Source of the DNA: an uncultured Eubacteriales bacterium | Lineage (GTDB): Bacteria > Bacillota > Clostridia > Oscillospirales > Oscillospiraceae | Length of the DNA stretch: 26,381 bases | NCBI GenBank assembly: GCA_905202605.1 | Contig: CAJKSU010000015.1 | Span: 1 to 26,381 of the forward strand | Reading direction: 5' to 3' | In this document: in pieces, positions 13,326-21,730 of the stretch | How positions within the stretch are numbered: position 1 is the first letter of the stretch | How the letters are laid out: the number at the start of each line of letters is the position of its first letter | Program-made: the position numbers and the translations under genes | Notes under the pieces: generated by a model | Seen by the model: only the letters and a program-made list of their open reading frames with translations | Told to the model about the DNA's origin: nothing | Database searches by the model: none

Positions 13326-14153
13326 TCACTCAACCAGCTCGGCGAGCCACCCAGCCGTAGGCCGGGCCAGTAGTCTTGCATTTTGGTAGGCCATCTCCAG
13401 CGTTAGGCAGGTATGGCCGATGTAGTAGCCCTCCATGATCGACAGCGCCATGGCGAGATCGGGTCTCTCCATGTTTGTCAGATGGATGGGCAGCAGATAC
13501 TGCACACGGCCTTGAAAAATTTGAGGAACTGCGAGATTCAAATCCGTCATGGCCTTTCGGCGAGCCAATTCCACTGCTGTTTCCAGCAGCAGTGGCAGAT
13601 TCCACGCGCTGCGTATGGATTCCGGGAGCCGCGCCGCGTTTTCCTCATCCTCAAGGATATGGCTGGCGTTGACGCGGATCTCCCATTCCGGGTCGTAGTA
13701 TGTCATCCACTGTCGTATGGCATAGGTAGGCCGTGACGGCAGCATGGGAACATATTTGAACCATGTTGAGTCCCCGGTTGCAAAGCCTTTGAAGCACCAT
13801 TTTCTCAGCGAATCTAAACGTTTGTTGCGGCTGAAGCACATATAGATAGATTTGTAATCCTTGGTGTTCAGCCCAGTATGAAAGCAGGCGAATTCTTGAT
13901 TGAAATAGAAAATCTGGCCAGCCTGCCCTTCCGGAGCGCAGCTGTAATCAACGGCTTGCTTGCGAAAGACCTGATTGATATAACGCTCAAGAATGGGCGT
14001 TTCTGTATTCTGCGTTTCATATAATGGCTGCCTGAATCGCCATGATTCCGGCGCGGCCAGCTGGGACAGTTCATAAAGCTGCTCGTACCACGATGGAATA
14101 TAGGCAAACTGGAACAGGTCGTATGTACATATTTGCGCTATTCTGTCATGCAT
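13326..14153 (-). CDS. DUF3825-domain protein
   Basis: A 275-aa protein matching DUF3825, an uncharacterised domain. Typical marks are LFQFAYIPSWYEQLYELSQL near the N-terminus, PILERYINQVFRK (about 53-65), FACFHTGLNTKDYKSIYMCF (about 89-108), KWCFKGFATGDS (about 118-129), LPSRPTYA, and VNASHILEDEENAARLPES (about 163-181). The C-terminus is helical. No signal peptide or membrane segment is seen. ATG at 14153 overlaps the upstream HTH_16 gene by 16 nt, so it is translated with it. Genes of this family turn up in mobile elements; an activity is not known to me. Confidence 0.8.
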   Translation of the reverse strand: MHDRIAQICTYDLFQFAYIPSWYEQLYELSQLAAPESWRFRQPLYETQNTETPILERYINQVFRKQAVDYSCAPEGQAGQIFYFNQEFACFHTGLNTKDYKSIYMCFSRNKRLDSLRKWCFKGFATGDSTWFKYVPMLPSRPTYAIRQWMTYYDPEWEIRVNASHILEDEENAARLPESIRSAWNLPLLLETAVELARRKAMTDLNLAVPQIFQGRVQYLLPIHLTNMERPDLAMALSIMEGYYIGHTCLTLEMAYQNARLLARPTAGWLAELVE

Positions 14154-14356
14154 TCGTTTTTACCCTTCCATTTCAAAATAGCAACCATAAGATCTGCTTC
14201 GATTAGTTCTTGAATATCTCGATTCAATCGACCATAATTGTAGGGATGTACAAAACTGGCCGCATAGTTGATATAGCCTGCATAATGGTTCAGTATTTGC
14301 TGCATCGCATACGGATCTCCTTGCTGTGCATTGGTAATCATTTCATAGGTCAGCAT
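14138..14356 (-). CDS. HTH_16 protein, Tn916 Orf8-like
   Basis: A 72-aa protein beginning MLTYEMITNAQQGDPYAMQQ, then ILNHYAGYINYAAS, and ending in a short basic helix. This is the HTH_16 pattern of the small protein paired with an Orf7-type sigma factor in Tn916-like conjugative elements, where both control the excision genes. ATG at 14356 is chosen because family members begin at this residue; the ATG at 14368 has GGAG 7 nt upstream and is possible. It overlaps the sigma gene, so the two are translated together. Confidence 0.72.
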   Translation of the reverse strand: MLTYEMITNAQQGDPYAMQQILNHYAGYINYAASFVHPYNYGRLNRDIQELIEADLMVAILKWKGKNECMTE

Positions 14357-14741
14357 CGTCCATAACATCTTCCTTCTCCAATATTACTTTTAAAGCAATG
14401 TATGCGCGTGACTTTAGATTTCGCACGGTGCGTTCTGTTACAGATAAATATTGTGCAATATACTTGTCTGTATAACCTCCCCAATATTTTAGAACAACCA
14501 CTGTCTTTTCTTTCTCTTTAAGCTGCTCAACGGCTGTAAATAAGGCAAAACAGTGGAAAATCGCCTGAACATTACCGCATGTAATGATGTACTTTTCAGC
14601 AAAAGCATCCTTGTCCGTGGGATATATAGAAAGTTGGTCATCTGCTACAAGATATTCGTGCTCTGAACGCTTCGCCTCCCTTTTCCAATAACGTCTGGCA
14701 CAATTCTTAATGACGGTTTTACAGTAGCTGTCAAACATCAT
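14343..14741 (-). CDS. Sigma-70-like factor, Tn916 Orf7-like
   Basis: A 132-aa small sigma-type regulator. Residues 1-50 match the region-2-like N-terminus (MFDSYCKTVIKNCARRYWKR); the C-terminal 65 residues carry region 4 with a helix-turn-helix (LKEKEKTVVVLKYWGGYTDK, then YIAQYLSVTERTVRNLKSRA). Such factors in conjugative elements switch on excision and transfer genes. ATG at 14741 is preferred (AGGAAG 5 nt upstream); the GTG at 14786 would add 15 residues but its ribosome site touches the codon and lies in the hairpin at 14788-14814. It is the first gene of the element's minus-strand run. A phage replication module is an unusual setting for it. Confidence 0.75.
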   Translation of the reverse strand: MMFDSYCKTVIKNCARRYWKREAKRSEHEYLVADDQLSIYPTDKDAFAEKYIITCGNVQAIFHCFALFTAVEQLKEKEKTVVVLKYWGGYTDKYIAQYLSVTERTVRNLKSRAYIALKVILEKEDVMDDADL

Positions 14742-14787
14742 CACGGCTTCCTGCTGGGCTAAAGGGGATGATCCCACCGACTTCACC

Positions 14788-14814
14788 CCCTCTCTATTCG
14801 GTTTTTAGAGAGGG
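14788..14814 (-). promoter_or_regulatory. Inverted repeat overlapping a ribosome site
   Basis: CCCTCTCTA and TAGAGAGGG form a perfect 9-bp stem with a 9-nt loop. On the minus strand the 3' arm contains GAGAGGG, the only ribosome-like site in front of the GTG at 14786, so folding would hide it. It could be an operator instead. Confidence 0.4.
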
Positions 14815-14824
14815 TTATTGCTGT

Positions 14825-14861
14825 GGCTCCCTCTTCACCTTTATAAAACCCAGCGGGAGCC
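14825..14861. repeat. Inverted repeat GGCTCCC / GGGAGCC
   Basis: Two perfect 7-bp arms (14825-14831 and 14855-14861) around 23 nt that contain TTTATAAAA. It may be an operator around the promoter of the sigma gene. Confidence 0.35.
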
Positions 14862-14899
14862 CAAAAGCGGAAAGAAACCAGCCTGTTTGAAAAAACTAA

Positions 14900-14932
14900 A
14901 ATAAAAAAATCCCGCGAAAATACTCACGGGAT
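14900..14932 (-). terminator. Terminator of the glycosidase/transport operon
   Basis: On the minus strand ATCCCG and CGGGAT form a 6-bp stem around a 12-nt loop, followed by TTTTTT (14903-14909). It lies about 140 nt past the last gene of the operon. Confidence 0.7.
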
Positions 14933-15070
14933 GAAAAGGATAACGAGATGCGCGTTCGATGTGCTTCCATTGTCCTTCCATATGGGATTCGTCGAAAAAC
15001 GCAATCATCTTGTAAGTGGTTCATTTTTTTCAACTTTGAAGCAAGGGGAATCAAACGATGATTTCTGTTG

Positions 15071-16858
15071 CTATACTTCCTTGCAGGTGCAATACAGCGC
15101 ATAACTCAAGAACCCGGCGCAGGTGGCGAAGGCCTCGCCGGTCTCGCATTCACCCGTGTCCTCGTTCACACTTTCGCAGGCCACGCCGTTATCCATGGCC
15201 GTGCGGTGCAGATGCCGCAGTGCGCTTTCCGCATGGTCGCTGAGCAGGCTGTTGCAGATGGACAAAATCCACGGGTGGGGCGCGTGCTTGCAGCCGATTT
15301 CCGCGATGGCATGCCCGGCAAAGGACAGCGGATAGCTTTCGTCTCGAATCATGGCAACCGTATTTTTCCAGATAGGATCGTCTTCACCGCAAAAGCCGTA
15401 GAACGGCAGCAGCTGCAGGCTGCCCGGCGGCTCGTCGTAGATATCATAATGGCCGTTCAAATCCACCGACCAGGCAAAAAACGGCCTGCCATCCTGCTCC
15501 TTGACGCAGTGCGCATACACAGCCTGCCGGGTGCGCTGGGCGGCCTGCTCCAGCTCGGGCCGCTCCAGCAGCGTGGCCAACGCGCGCATCGCACAGCAAA
15601 CCAGCGCGTTGTCATAGGTCAGGTAGACATAGTTGTGCATATCATCCGTTGGCTGCAGAAAGGTTTCATACAGCGGAATGACCGGGTGCCTTTTGGCTTC
15701 CAGTCTGCTCAAAACGCTTTGAAGCCCCGCCTGTACAACGCCCTGCTTTGCAAAGGCAAGGTTGCCCGTCTGCTCCACATAGCGATTCAGGGCGATCACC
15801 GGCGCGCAAAGCTCATCCAGTTCGAAGCCCGGCTCCAGCATGGTGCCGTCGATATAGCGGCTGTGCACGCCGAAATTGCGCGCCTGGCGGGTGAACACAT
15901 AGGTCAAAATGTCCCGCGCATAGGCCGCGTCCACCGTCAGAATGGCCGGAAAGGCCCACAGCAGGCTGTCCCTGTCCCAATAAGCGGCGGAGACATAATA
16001 CCGCGGGCTGCGGCTGGTCATCAGGCACAGCTCTTCCGTATCGATGGTGCGCCCGGAGGCATAGAAAAAAGCAAAGAACAGATTGGTATTCAGGATTTCG
16101 CTGAGTCTGGAATCAGCCAGCCGTTTTTCCCGCGCAACCAGCCAGCGGACGGTGCGCTCGTGCACTGCCTCAAAGCCCTGACGAAGCAGCTCCTTGGCGC
16201 TGGTCGCGGCGGCCACGCCATCATAGCCCACGCCCCAGGGAATATCCAGCACAGCCTTTTCGCCGGGCTGCAAGATCAGCGTCCGATAAATATCATAGGC
16301 AAAGCCGTCGCGCGTCCATTCGGCATGTTGGTCAATCTGCGCAAACTGCTGCGGATCGGCCACACAGGGCGCGAAGGCAAACAACGGCAGCCCCGGCTTC
16401 TGGCTGAAGATGAACATATGATTCCAGCCGGATTCATACGCTTCGCGCCCGGCGTTCAGCTCCGTCGTTTCGTTGATTTCATGCAGTGTTTGGCTCCATT
16501 CGCCTTCAACGCCAAAACGCACCTGCTGCGGGGCGTCTCCCGTGTTTTCCAGCACGAGCCGCACCATAAAGCCGCGCTCGCCGATGGGCGTTAAATAAAC
16601 GCACGAAAAGCGAAACGTCCGCTCCTCCGACGTAAAGCCGGGAATCCAACAATGCTCCCGCGTCCACTTTGGATGCAGCGGCAATCGCTGCCCCTCAGCC
16701 TCCATATAAGGGCGAATCAGCCCGGCTTTGCCGCGCAGCTCCAGCAGCCCCTTGACCTGCATGTACAGAAAGGTAACGCCCTCCGCCGCGCCGTCACTTT
16801 CCCGGAGGGTGGGCAGGGAGATGTATTCGTTGCCGGTTATTTGGTAATTCATCTTCAT
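15071..16858 (-). CDS. GH125-like (alpha/alpha)6 glycosidase
   Basis: A 595-aa glycosidase, probably cytoplasmic (no signal peptide). Residues 1-230 look like a beta-sandwich; 240-590 form an (alpha/alpha)6 barrel. Segments in GH125-like order are AYWDRDSLLWAFPAI (about 286-300), GFELDELCAPVIALNRY (about 343-359), FLQPTDDMHNYVYLTYDNAL (about 399-418), YDEPPGSLQLLPFYGF (about 472-487) and SVNEDTGECETGEAFA (about 563-578). GH125 enzymes are exo-alpha-1,6-mannosidases of about 430 aa, so this is a longer relative and may act on another alpha-linked sugar. ATG at 16858 has AGAGG only 4 nt upstream; ATG at 16852 is an alternative. It is the last gene of the operon, 40 nt after the GH66 gene. Confidence 0.65.
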   Translation of the reverse strand: MKMNYQITGNEYISLPTLRESDGAAEGVTFLYMQVKGLLELRGKAGLIRPYMEAEGQRLPLHPKWTREHCWIPGFTSEERTFRFSCVYLTPIGERGFMVRLVLENTGDAPQQVRFGVEGEWSQTLHEINETTELNAGREAYESGWNHMFIFSQKPGLPLFAFAPCVADPQQFAQIDQHAEWTRDGFAYDIYRTLILQPGEKAVLDIPWGVGYDGVAAATSAKELLRQGFEAVHERTVRWLVAREKRLADSRLSEILNTNLFFAFFYASGRTIDTEELCLMTSRSPRYYVSAAYWDRDSLLWAFPAILTVDAAYARDILTYVFTRQARNFGVHSRYIDGTMLEPGFELDELCAPVIALNRYVEQTGNLAFAKQGVVQAGLQSVLSRLEAKRHPVIPLYETFLQPTDDMHNYVYLTYDNALVCCAMRALATLLERPELEQAAQRTRQAVYAHCVKEQDGRPFFAWSVDLNGHYDIYDEPPGSLQLLPFYGFCGEDDPIWKNTVAMIRDESYPLSFAGHAIAEIGCKHAPHPWILSICNSLLSDHAESALRHLHRTAMDNGVACESVNEDTGECETGEAFATCAGFLSYALYCTCKEV

Positions 16859-16898
16859 TCCACCTCTTTAGACTGCAGCTTGTACATGGAAAAAGCGC

Positions 16899-18497
16899 TC
16901 AAAGTTCAATCCATACAACGCCGCAATTGATCAGTTTCGGGACTACAAAGGTGATTTCGTTTCCTAAATTCGTATTGCATTTTTTGAATGTCAACGGTAG
17001 GGAATGACCGTTTTCCATATCCGGAGAAGCGTACCATACGCCGCAGGGGGAATCCGCCAGAACGTGAACCGTCAGACTTCTTTGCTCGACAGGCGCATCT
17101 TTGCCGGCATTCCAATGATCGTCGTCATTCCCGCACAAATTGATCAGCCCTATCAGCTTATAGCTTTCGTTTTCACGCAGCGTAAGCCATATTTTCTCAG
17201 CCTCTCCGTCCACAGAAAAAGGAAATTCAAAACGGTATTCCAGGTTATCGCCGCCACAATGAGTCCATGTTACATCGCGCATGGTGCTGTTATACAGCAG
17301 TTCCTCGTAACGGACAAAAAAATCCTGATAACGTTTGATCCACTTTTGCTGATCAGGATTCAAAAGTGAATAGTCCGCGTAGTAACCCTGGGTGACAACG
17401 GCATTGTTTTCTCCCAAGAAGAGCTGTGTCGCTCCCAAAAGCGCGATCGCAAAAGAGAGGAAAAGCTCGCTATATAGGGCGCGCTCCGGCGTATCGGTTC
17501 GAAAGGGTGCAGGATAAGCAGCCAAAACGCAGGGGCGGTTTTCGCTTAGCTGCGCTGCCTGACGCAGATGCCGGTAACGATCCATCGGAGCCCACAGCTC
17601 CATATAAACTGCGTCCTGCGAAGCATCGCGCGTTTTTTCTACCGGCCAGGTTCCCACATTGTTAAAAATCAGATGGGGTGTCGTTATCCCGGAGTCCCTC
17701 AGGAAAGCGCCGGTATCCTCGATGAGAGGCGCAAACTCCTGTTCCAAGCAGCGAAGTTCTCCCCGTACATTGTGTGCTTTTTTAGGCTCTCCATAGGTAT
17801 CCATGTGGATTCCGTCAAATCCACATTGTGTGATGGCGCTGCGGTATTGCTCCATCAGACGCAGCCGCCAGGGGCTCTCCAGATCCATATAATAGAACGT
17901 ATCGATAAAAGTCATGGGGTGATCAGTCGCACCGTACAACCCCCAATCGCGGTGCTGCTCCCAAAAGGAACGACTGGCGGCATACACCGCGCCGTAGGCC
18001 ATAGCCAGCATTCCCCGTTCGTGACAGGCAGCGATCTTTTGACGTATGACCGAAAGCTGATTCTTCTTGCCCATCATATCCTGATATTGATCGCTTGGGG
18101 CTACCAGCGTATCGTGCCGCCAGGACCAGTCATAAAATTGCACATGGTCAATATGATACTTTGCCAGAGCTTCCACATCACGGTCATCTTCCGGCAAAAA
18201 GTCGCTGAGAAAGCCATAGCGTACCACGCTTCCACCCACGTTTACCGCCGTTTGCAGACATCCCAAAGAATGCTCCTTTGTACACAGGGTGATTTCCACC
18301 CCATATCCGCCTGCCTGAAGGGGCGGCAGACAGAAGCAGAAATCACAGCCGGAAATCGGCTCTGTTCCCTGTTGAAGCTCTTTTTCCAAATGGAAAAGGC
18401 TCCATTTCAGATGGTCAGCCGGTGTCTGATGGATCAAATGCAGCTTGATTGGTTCGCCAGGTTCGTATCGGCCCTTGAACGTACTAAGTTCATTCAT
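16899..18497 (-). CDS. GH66 dextranase-like glycoside hydrolase
   Basis: A 532-aa GH66 family protein; the family cleaves alpha-1,6-linked glucans (dextranases) or makes cyclic isomaltooligosaccharides. The beta-barrel core shows HIDHVQFYDWSWRHDTLVAP, IAACHERGMLAMAYGAVYAA, FDGIHMDTYGEPKKA (about 228-242, with the expected nucleophile Asp) and AVYMELWAP (about 294-302, with the expected acid/base Glu). Start and end domains look like beta-sandwiches. ATG at 18497 overlaps the permease stop as ATGA; the upstream open frame belongs to the permease region. There is no signal peptide, unlike most secreted dextranases, so it probably cuts imported oligosaccharides. Confidence 0.82.
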   Translation of the reverse strand: MNELSTFKGRYEPGEPIKLHLIHQTPADHLKWSLFHLEKELQQGTEPISGCDFCFCLPPLQAGGYGVEITLCTKEHSLGCLQTAVNVGGSVVRYGFLSDFLPEDDRDVEALAKYHIDHVQFYDWSWRHDTLVAPSDQYQDMMGKKNQLSVIRQKIAACHERGMLAMAYGAVYAASRSFWEQHRDWGLYGATDHPMTFIDTFYYMDLESPWRLRLMEQYRSAITQCGFDGIHMDTYGEPKKAHNVRGELRCLEQEFAPLIEDTGAFLRDSGITTPHLIFNNVGTWPVEKTRDASQDAVYMELWAPMDRYRHLRQAAQLSENRPCVLAAYPAPFRTDTPERALYSELFLSFAIALLGATQLFLGENNAVVTQGYYADYSLLNPDQQKWIKRYQDFFVRYEELLYNSTMRDVTWTHCGGDNLEYRFEFPFSVDGEAEKIWLTLRENESYKLIGLINLCGNDDDHWNAGKDAPVEQRSLTVHVLADSPCGVWYASPDMENGHSLPLTFKKCNTNLGNEITFVVPKLINCGVVWIEL

Positions 18498-19324
18498 CCC
18501 TTTACCGCTCCTTCCGTCAAGCCTTCCATAAACTGCCGCTGAAAAATCAGAAATATGACGACAACGGGAATAATGGCGATCACGGCCGTTGCAGCCATCA
18601 AATGCCATTTTGCCCCGCCAAACTGCTGGAAGAAAACGCTCATGGCCTGAGGAATGTTCTGTTTATCCCTGCTTTGCAGGAAAAAAGCCGCCTGCGCATA
18701 ATTGTTCCATACACCAAAACCGTTCAGAATTACAAAACTTGCAGTAGCTGGTTTCAAAACAGGAAAGATAATCTTCCAAAAAGCACGAAAGCCTGTGCAA
18801 CCGTCTACCTCTGCCGCTTCATCCAGTTCTATGGGCAATGCGCGTATAAAGGTGGTATAGATGAATACCGCCGATGGCATGGCCAATGCGGAACAAACCA
18901 GAACCATTCCCCACAGCGTATTAACTGCGCCGATCCTCCGCATCAAAGTATAAAGCGGCACCGTATTGATGATTCCGGGAATCATCATGCAGCCAATCAG
19001 CAGAGAAAAAACAAATTTGTTGTAAGCGGTGTTGCGCCGGGCGATGGCGTAGCCCGCCATTCCGCCAAGCACAATGGTCAGGCTCAGTGTGCCAAAGGTA
19101 ATGATAGCGGAATTAATCATCGCTTGACCTACACGGCTTTTCGCCCAAGCAGCCCCGTAGTTGCTCCAAGTAAAGGTGGGCACAAAGATGTTGCCCTCAT
19201 AAAACACGCGCGACGGTTCGTTCAGAGATAAAACCAGCAGCACATAAAATGGAATCAGGCACATAACACAAATGACGGCAACAAGAAACATCCGGAAAAA
19301 GCGAAGCGTCTTCTTTTCTTTCAT
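18494..19324 (-). CDS. Sugar ABC transporter permease, MalG type
   Basis: A 276-aa inner-membrane permease of the CUT1 (carbohydrate uptake) family. About six membrane segments are visible (about 12-33, 72-95, 104-125, 137-158, 185-205 and 240-262). The cytoplasmic EAA loop that meets the ATPase is LDEAAEVDGCTGFRAF (about 167-181). ATG at 19324 has AAGGAG 8 nt upstream; the open frame to 19438 overlaps the first permease and lacks a site. It lies 5 nt after the first permease and overlaps GH66 by 4 nt. Confidence 0.92.
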   Translation of the reverse strand: MKEKKTLRFFRMFLVAVICVMCLIPFYVLLVLSLNEPSRVFYEGNIFVPTFTWSNYGAAWAKSRVGQAMINSAIITFGTLSLTIVLGGMAGYAIARRNTAYNKFVFSLLIGCMMIPGIINTVPLYTLMRRIGAVNTLWGMVLVCSALAMPSAVFIYTTFIRALPIELDEAAEVDGCTGFRAFWKIIFPVLKPATASFVILNGFGVWNNYAQAAFFLQSRDKQNIPQAMSVFFQQFGGAKWHLMAATAVIAIIPVVVIFLIFQRQFMEGLTEGAVKG

Positions 19325-19329
19325 TAAGC

Positions 19330-20193
19330 TCACTCCTTTTCCCTGGTCAGCCGGAGGGAAATGAGAACCGGCAGAAGAATGATGAGGAACAAAATCATTG
19401 CCACAGCGGTGGAATATCCCGTGCGGCTGCCATAGCACATACGCATGATATAAATGCTCAGGCTTTCGGTAGAATATCCGGGACCGCCTTCTGTGAGCGC
19501 CATAATAATATCAAAAACGGATAAAGATCCTATGATGTTCGTTACTACGTTGATGCGAATGGAAGGCATCAGAAGCGGAAGCGTTACGCGAGTAAAGCGT
19601 TGCCACGCATTGGCTCCGTCCATTACGGCGGCCTCCCTGATATCGCCGGAAATACTTTTCAGTCCCGCCAGATAAATGATCATGGTCATTCCCGCATATT
19701 GCCATACATTCACAAAAATGAGAACCGCCATCGTGGCGGGATAGCTGCTCATCCATTTTCCCAGAAAGAACGCTGTGCCCAACTGCCGGGCAGCGTAATA
19801 CAGGAACCCTCTGCCTGGCTGAAGCAGAAAATACCAGATATATCCCATAATCAGCGGGCTGATGATGGCAGGCAGATAGATGATGACCCGTGCCAGACTG
19901 CGGCATGGAAAAGGCTTTTCCATTAAAAAAGCATAGCCAAGGCCAACCAGATTGAGCAGAATGGCGCTTCCCGCCGCAAAGATTAACGTTGTTCGGATAT
20001 CGCCCATGGCGCGGGCATCCTGAAAGAAACGAGTAAAATTGGCAAAACCGACAAACTGTGCTTCGCCCATGCCATCCCAGTCTGTCAGACTCATTCCGAT
20101 TCCTTTCAGTAAGGGGTAGACGAAAAACAAGCCGTACAAAAGTAAGGCAGGCAGAGACATCCACTGTGTCAGGTCTTTTCGCTTCAGCTTCAT
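19330..20193 (-). CDS. Sugar ABC transporter permease, MalF/LplB type
   Basis: A 287-aa CUT1 permease, partner of the one at 18494-19324. Hydrophobic segments lie at about 10-30, 70-92, 103-124, 152-174, 204-225 and 262-281. The EAA loop is DIREAAVMDGANAWQRF (about 183-199). ATG at 20193 is preferred, with AAAGG about 12 nt upstream; ATG at 20205 touches that site. It is separated from the binding-protein gene by a large hairpin (20221-20314). Confidence 0.9.
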   Translation of the reverse strand: MKLKRKDLTQWMSLPALLLYGLFFVYPLLKGIGMSLTDWDGMGEAQFVGFANFTRFFQDARAMGDIRTTLIFAAGSAILLNLVGLGYAFLMEKPFPCRSLARVIIYLPAIISPLIMGYIWYFLLQPGRGFLYYAARQLGTAFFLGKWMSSYPATMAVLIFVNVWQYAGMTMIIYLAGLKSISGDIREAAVMDGANAWQRFTRVTLPLLMPSIRINVVTNIIGSLSVFDIIMALTEGGPGYSTESLSIYIMRMCYGSRTGYSTAVAMILFLIILLPVLISLRLTREKE

Positions 20194-20220
20194 GACAACA
20201 ATCATCCTTTACAAAGGAAT

Positions 20221-20314
20221 AAAAAGGTTGCAGGGAGGACGTCGCCAACCCCATAAGGCTTTCGCCCTTTCGCTTGGATGGAAGCCGGAAAGCTCCCAAA
20301 CGTCTCCCTGCAAC
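20221..20314 (-). terminator. Large stem-loop between binding-protein and permease genes
   Basis: GTTGCAGGGAG (20304-20314 read on the minus strand) pairs with CTCCCTGCAAC (20227-20237); a further ACGT/ACGT pairing follows after one bulged base, giving about 15 bp. The loop of about 58 nt contains a smaller CTTTC/GAAAG stem. A C and then TTTTT follow. It probably stabilises the binding-protein mRNA and cuts transcription into the permease genes, giving the usual excess of binding protein. Confidence 0.7.
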
Positions 20315-20337
20315 GTTTTATCAGACCTTAGTTTCGG

Positions 20338-21591
20338 TTAGAAACCTTCATTCCAGGCTTTTTCATACGCTTGGGCAAAGCTCTGCGCGTCATAGGTTCC
20401 GGCCAACAGATCCTGTACCATGCGACCAGCGTCATCACCGCTAAAGCCTGCGGGTTTTTCGTTAGTGAAGCCAATGTTCACAGCACTGCTCAAAGCAGCG
20501 TTGACTTCCTCGGCGAAGGCCTTAGGAGCCCATTCGGCGTCTACATCTGTAAACGCGCTGGGAGAACCCAATGCTTCGGCGTATTTCTTCTGATTCTCGG
20601 CGCTGAACAGATAGCTCAGGAACGCCTTAGCTGCATCGTCATTTTTGGTGGTTGCAGAGATGGAATAGCCGCTGTCCTCAGCGCAAAGCACCACAGGCTG
20701 ACTGTCCGGCATATAGGCAGGATAGGGCGCGAAGCCGATCTTATCCGCCATATCAGGATTCGCTTCCAGAATTCCGGAAAGCGCCCACATTCCATTGGAG
20801 AACATAGCGGCTTTACCGGTGACGAAGGCTTCGACACAATTGTCGCTGGTGGCGGTAAGCACGTCTTCGTTGATCAGGCCTTTCGCTTGGAGATCCAGCA
20901 GGTTCTGGGCAAACACGGCCATACAGCCATCCGCAGCGCCAAAGTTCAGCTTGGCAGAATCGTTATTCAGCATGGCGGTTTTGCATTCCAACGCGCCTAA
21001 GCTCTGCTTGAGATAGCCGTGGGGAATGAACTCAATCAAATGTCCCAGATGCCAGGCTTCCTTGCCAAAGATAAACCACGGATCTACGTCAGGCTTTTTT
21101 TCATGAATCACGGTCAGGTTCTGTACAAATTCATCCCAGGTAGTCGCGGGGGTCAGTCCCAGCTCGTTGAAGATTTCCTTGTTGTAGAAGAAACCGGCCA
21201 TGGTCATATTGGTGCAGACGCGATACTGCTTGCCGGTCTTCAAATCCGTGCAGCTTTCCCGCATGGAGGGAATCAGGCGATCCCACCATTCGTTCATGTC
21301 GCTCAGATCCATGTACTTGCCCTGATCCACGAATTCCTGCTCATACGTGGTCATCACGTCGGGCACTTCACCGCTGGCGAATTTCACCTTGATGATAGAA
21401 CTGGCATCGTTCTGGTATTCCTGCTCCACTACAATGCCGGGATTGGCTGCGTTAAAACCATCAATGATTTCGTTGAGTAAATCGATGGTTTCAATCTTGC
21501 CGGTGAAAAAACTCACCTTCGTTTCGGCAACCGCCGAACAGGCCGTCAGGCAGAGAACCAGCGTCAGCAACCATGTTAGTGTACGTTTCAT
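20338..21591 (-). CDS. Extracellular sugar-binding lipoprotein
   Basis: A 417-aa solute-binding protein of the CUT1 (family 1) type, which captures an oligosaccharide outside the cell for the two permeases. The signal peptide (MKRTLTWLLTLVLCLTAC) ends in a lipobox LTAC with the lipid-bearing Cys18. Typical markers are EIIDGFNAANPGIVVEQEY, ASGEVPDVMTTYEQEFVDQG, AGFFYNKEIFNELGLTPATTWDEF and KAAMFSNGMWALSG, then aromatic residues for ring stacking. ATG at 21591 follows GGAGG by 7 nt. It is first in the operon, as usual; the adjacent divergent two-component pair is its likely regulator. The ligand is unknown; GH66 suggests isomaltooligosaccharides. Confidence 0.93.
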   Translation of the reverse strand: MKRTLTWLLTLVLCLTACSAVAETKVSFFTGKIETIDLLNEIIDGFNAANPGIVVEQEYQNDASSIIKVKFASGEVPDVMTTYEQEFVDQGKYMDLSDMNEWWDRLIPSMRESCTDLKTGKQYRVCTNMTMAGFFYNKEIFNELGLTPATTWDEFVQNLTVIHEKKPDVDPWFIFGKEAWHLGHLIEFIPHGYLKQSLGALECKTAMLNNDSAKLNFGAADGCMAVFAQNLLDLQAKGLINEDVLTATSDNCVEAFVTGKAAMFSNGMWALSGILEANPDMADKIGFAPYPAYMPDSQPVVLCAEDSGYSISATTKNDDAAKAFLSYLFSAENQKKYAEALGSPSAFTDVDAEWAPKAFAEEVNAALSSAVNIGFTNEKPAGFSGDDAGRMVQDLLAGTYDAQSFAQAYEKAWNEGF

Positions 21592-21609
21592 GTTTGCTCC
21601 TCCTTTTTG

Positions 21610-21636
21610 GGTTCAGCATTTTAGAAGCACTGAACC
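21610..21636 (-). promoter_or_regulatory. Hairpin in the leader of the transport operon
   Basis: GGTTCAG and CTGAACC (21630-21636 and 21610-21616) pair around 13 nt, ending about 20 nt before the binding-protein start codon. The sequence is only 14 nt downstream of the -10. It may be an mRNA-stabilising 5' stem or an operator. Confidence 0.4.
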
Positions 21637-21649
21637 TCTTCTGTAATTT

Positions 21650-21655
21650 ATTATA
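21650..21655 (-). promoter_or_regulatory. -10 of the sugar transport operon
   Basis: On the minus strand the -10 is a perfect TATAAT. The expected -35 place, 17 nt upstream, reads only ATTTCT. A good -10 with a poor -35 suits activation by the AraC-type response regulator encoded at 23555-24307, which probably binds upstream, in 21660-21730. Confidence 0.5.
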
Positions 21656-21730
21656 GAACATATTTACAAAAGAGAAATACCGTATTCTTTAGAAAATGGT
21701 TCTTCTTTTTTAGATGGTGTTTTCGGTGCA

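Larger units (their letters stand above)
14742..15070. other. Junction between mobile element and host operon
   Basis: No supported gene. It holds the end of the host glycosidase operon with its terminator (14900-14932), two inverted repeats (14788-14814 and 14825-14861) in front of the sigma gene, and TATAAA-like sequence on the minus strand inside the second repeat. I see no integrase, tRNA or obvious attachment core, so the exact boundary is undetermined. Confidence 0.4.

Noticed and set aside
14896..15102. 68-aa minus-strand ORF after the glycosidase gene
   Set aside because: It overlaps the operon terminator and has no supporting ribosome site or similarity.
15068..16594. 508-aa plus-strand frame opposite the GH125-like gene
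   Set aside because: The minus-strand protein has glycosidase motifs and operon context; the plus frame has none.
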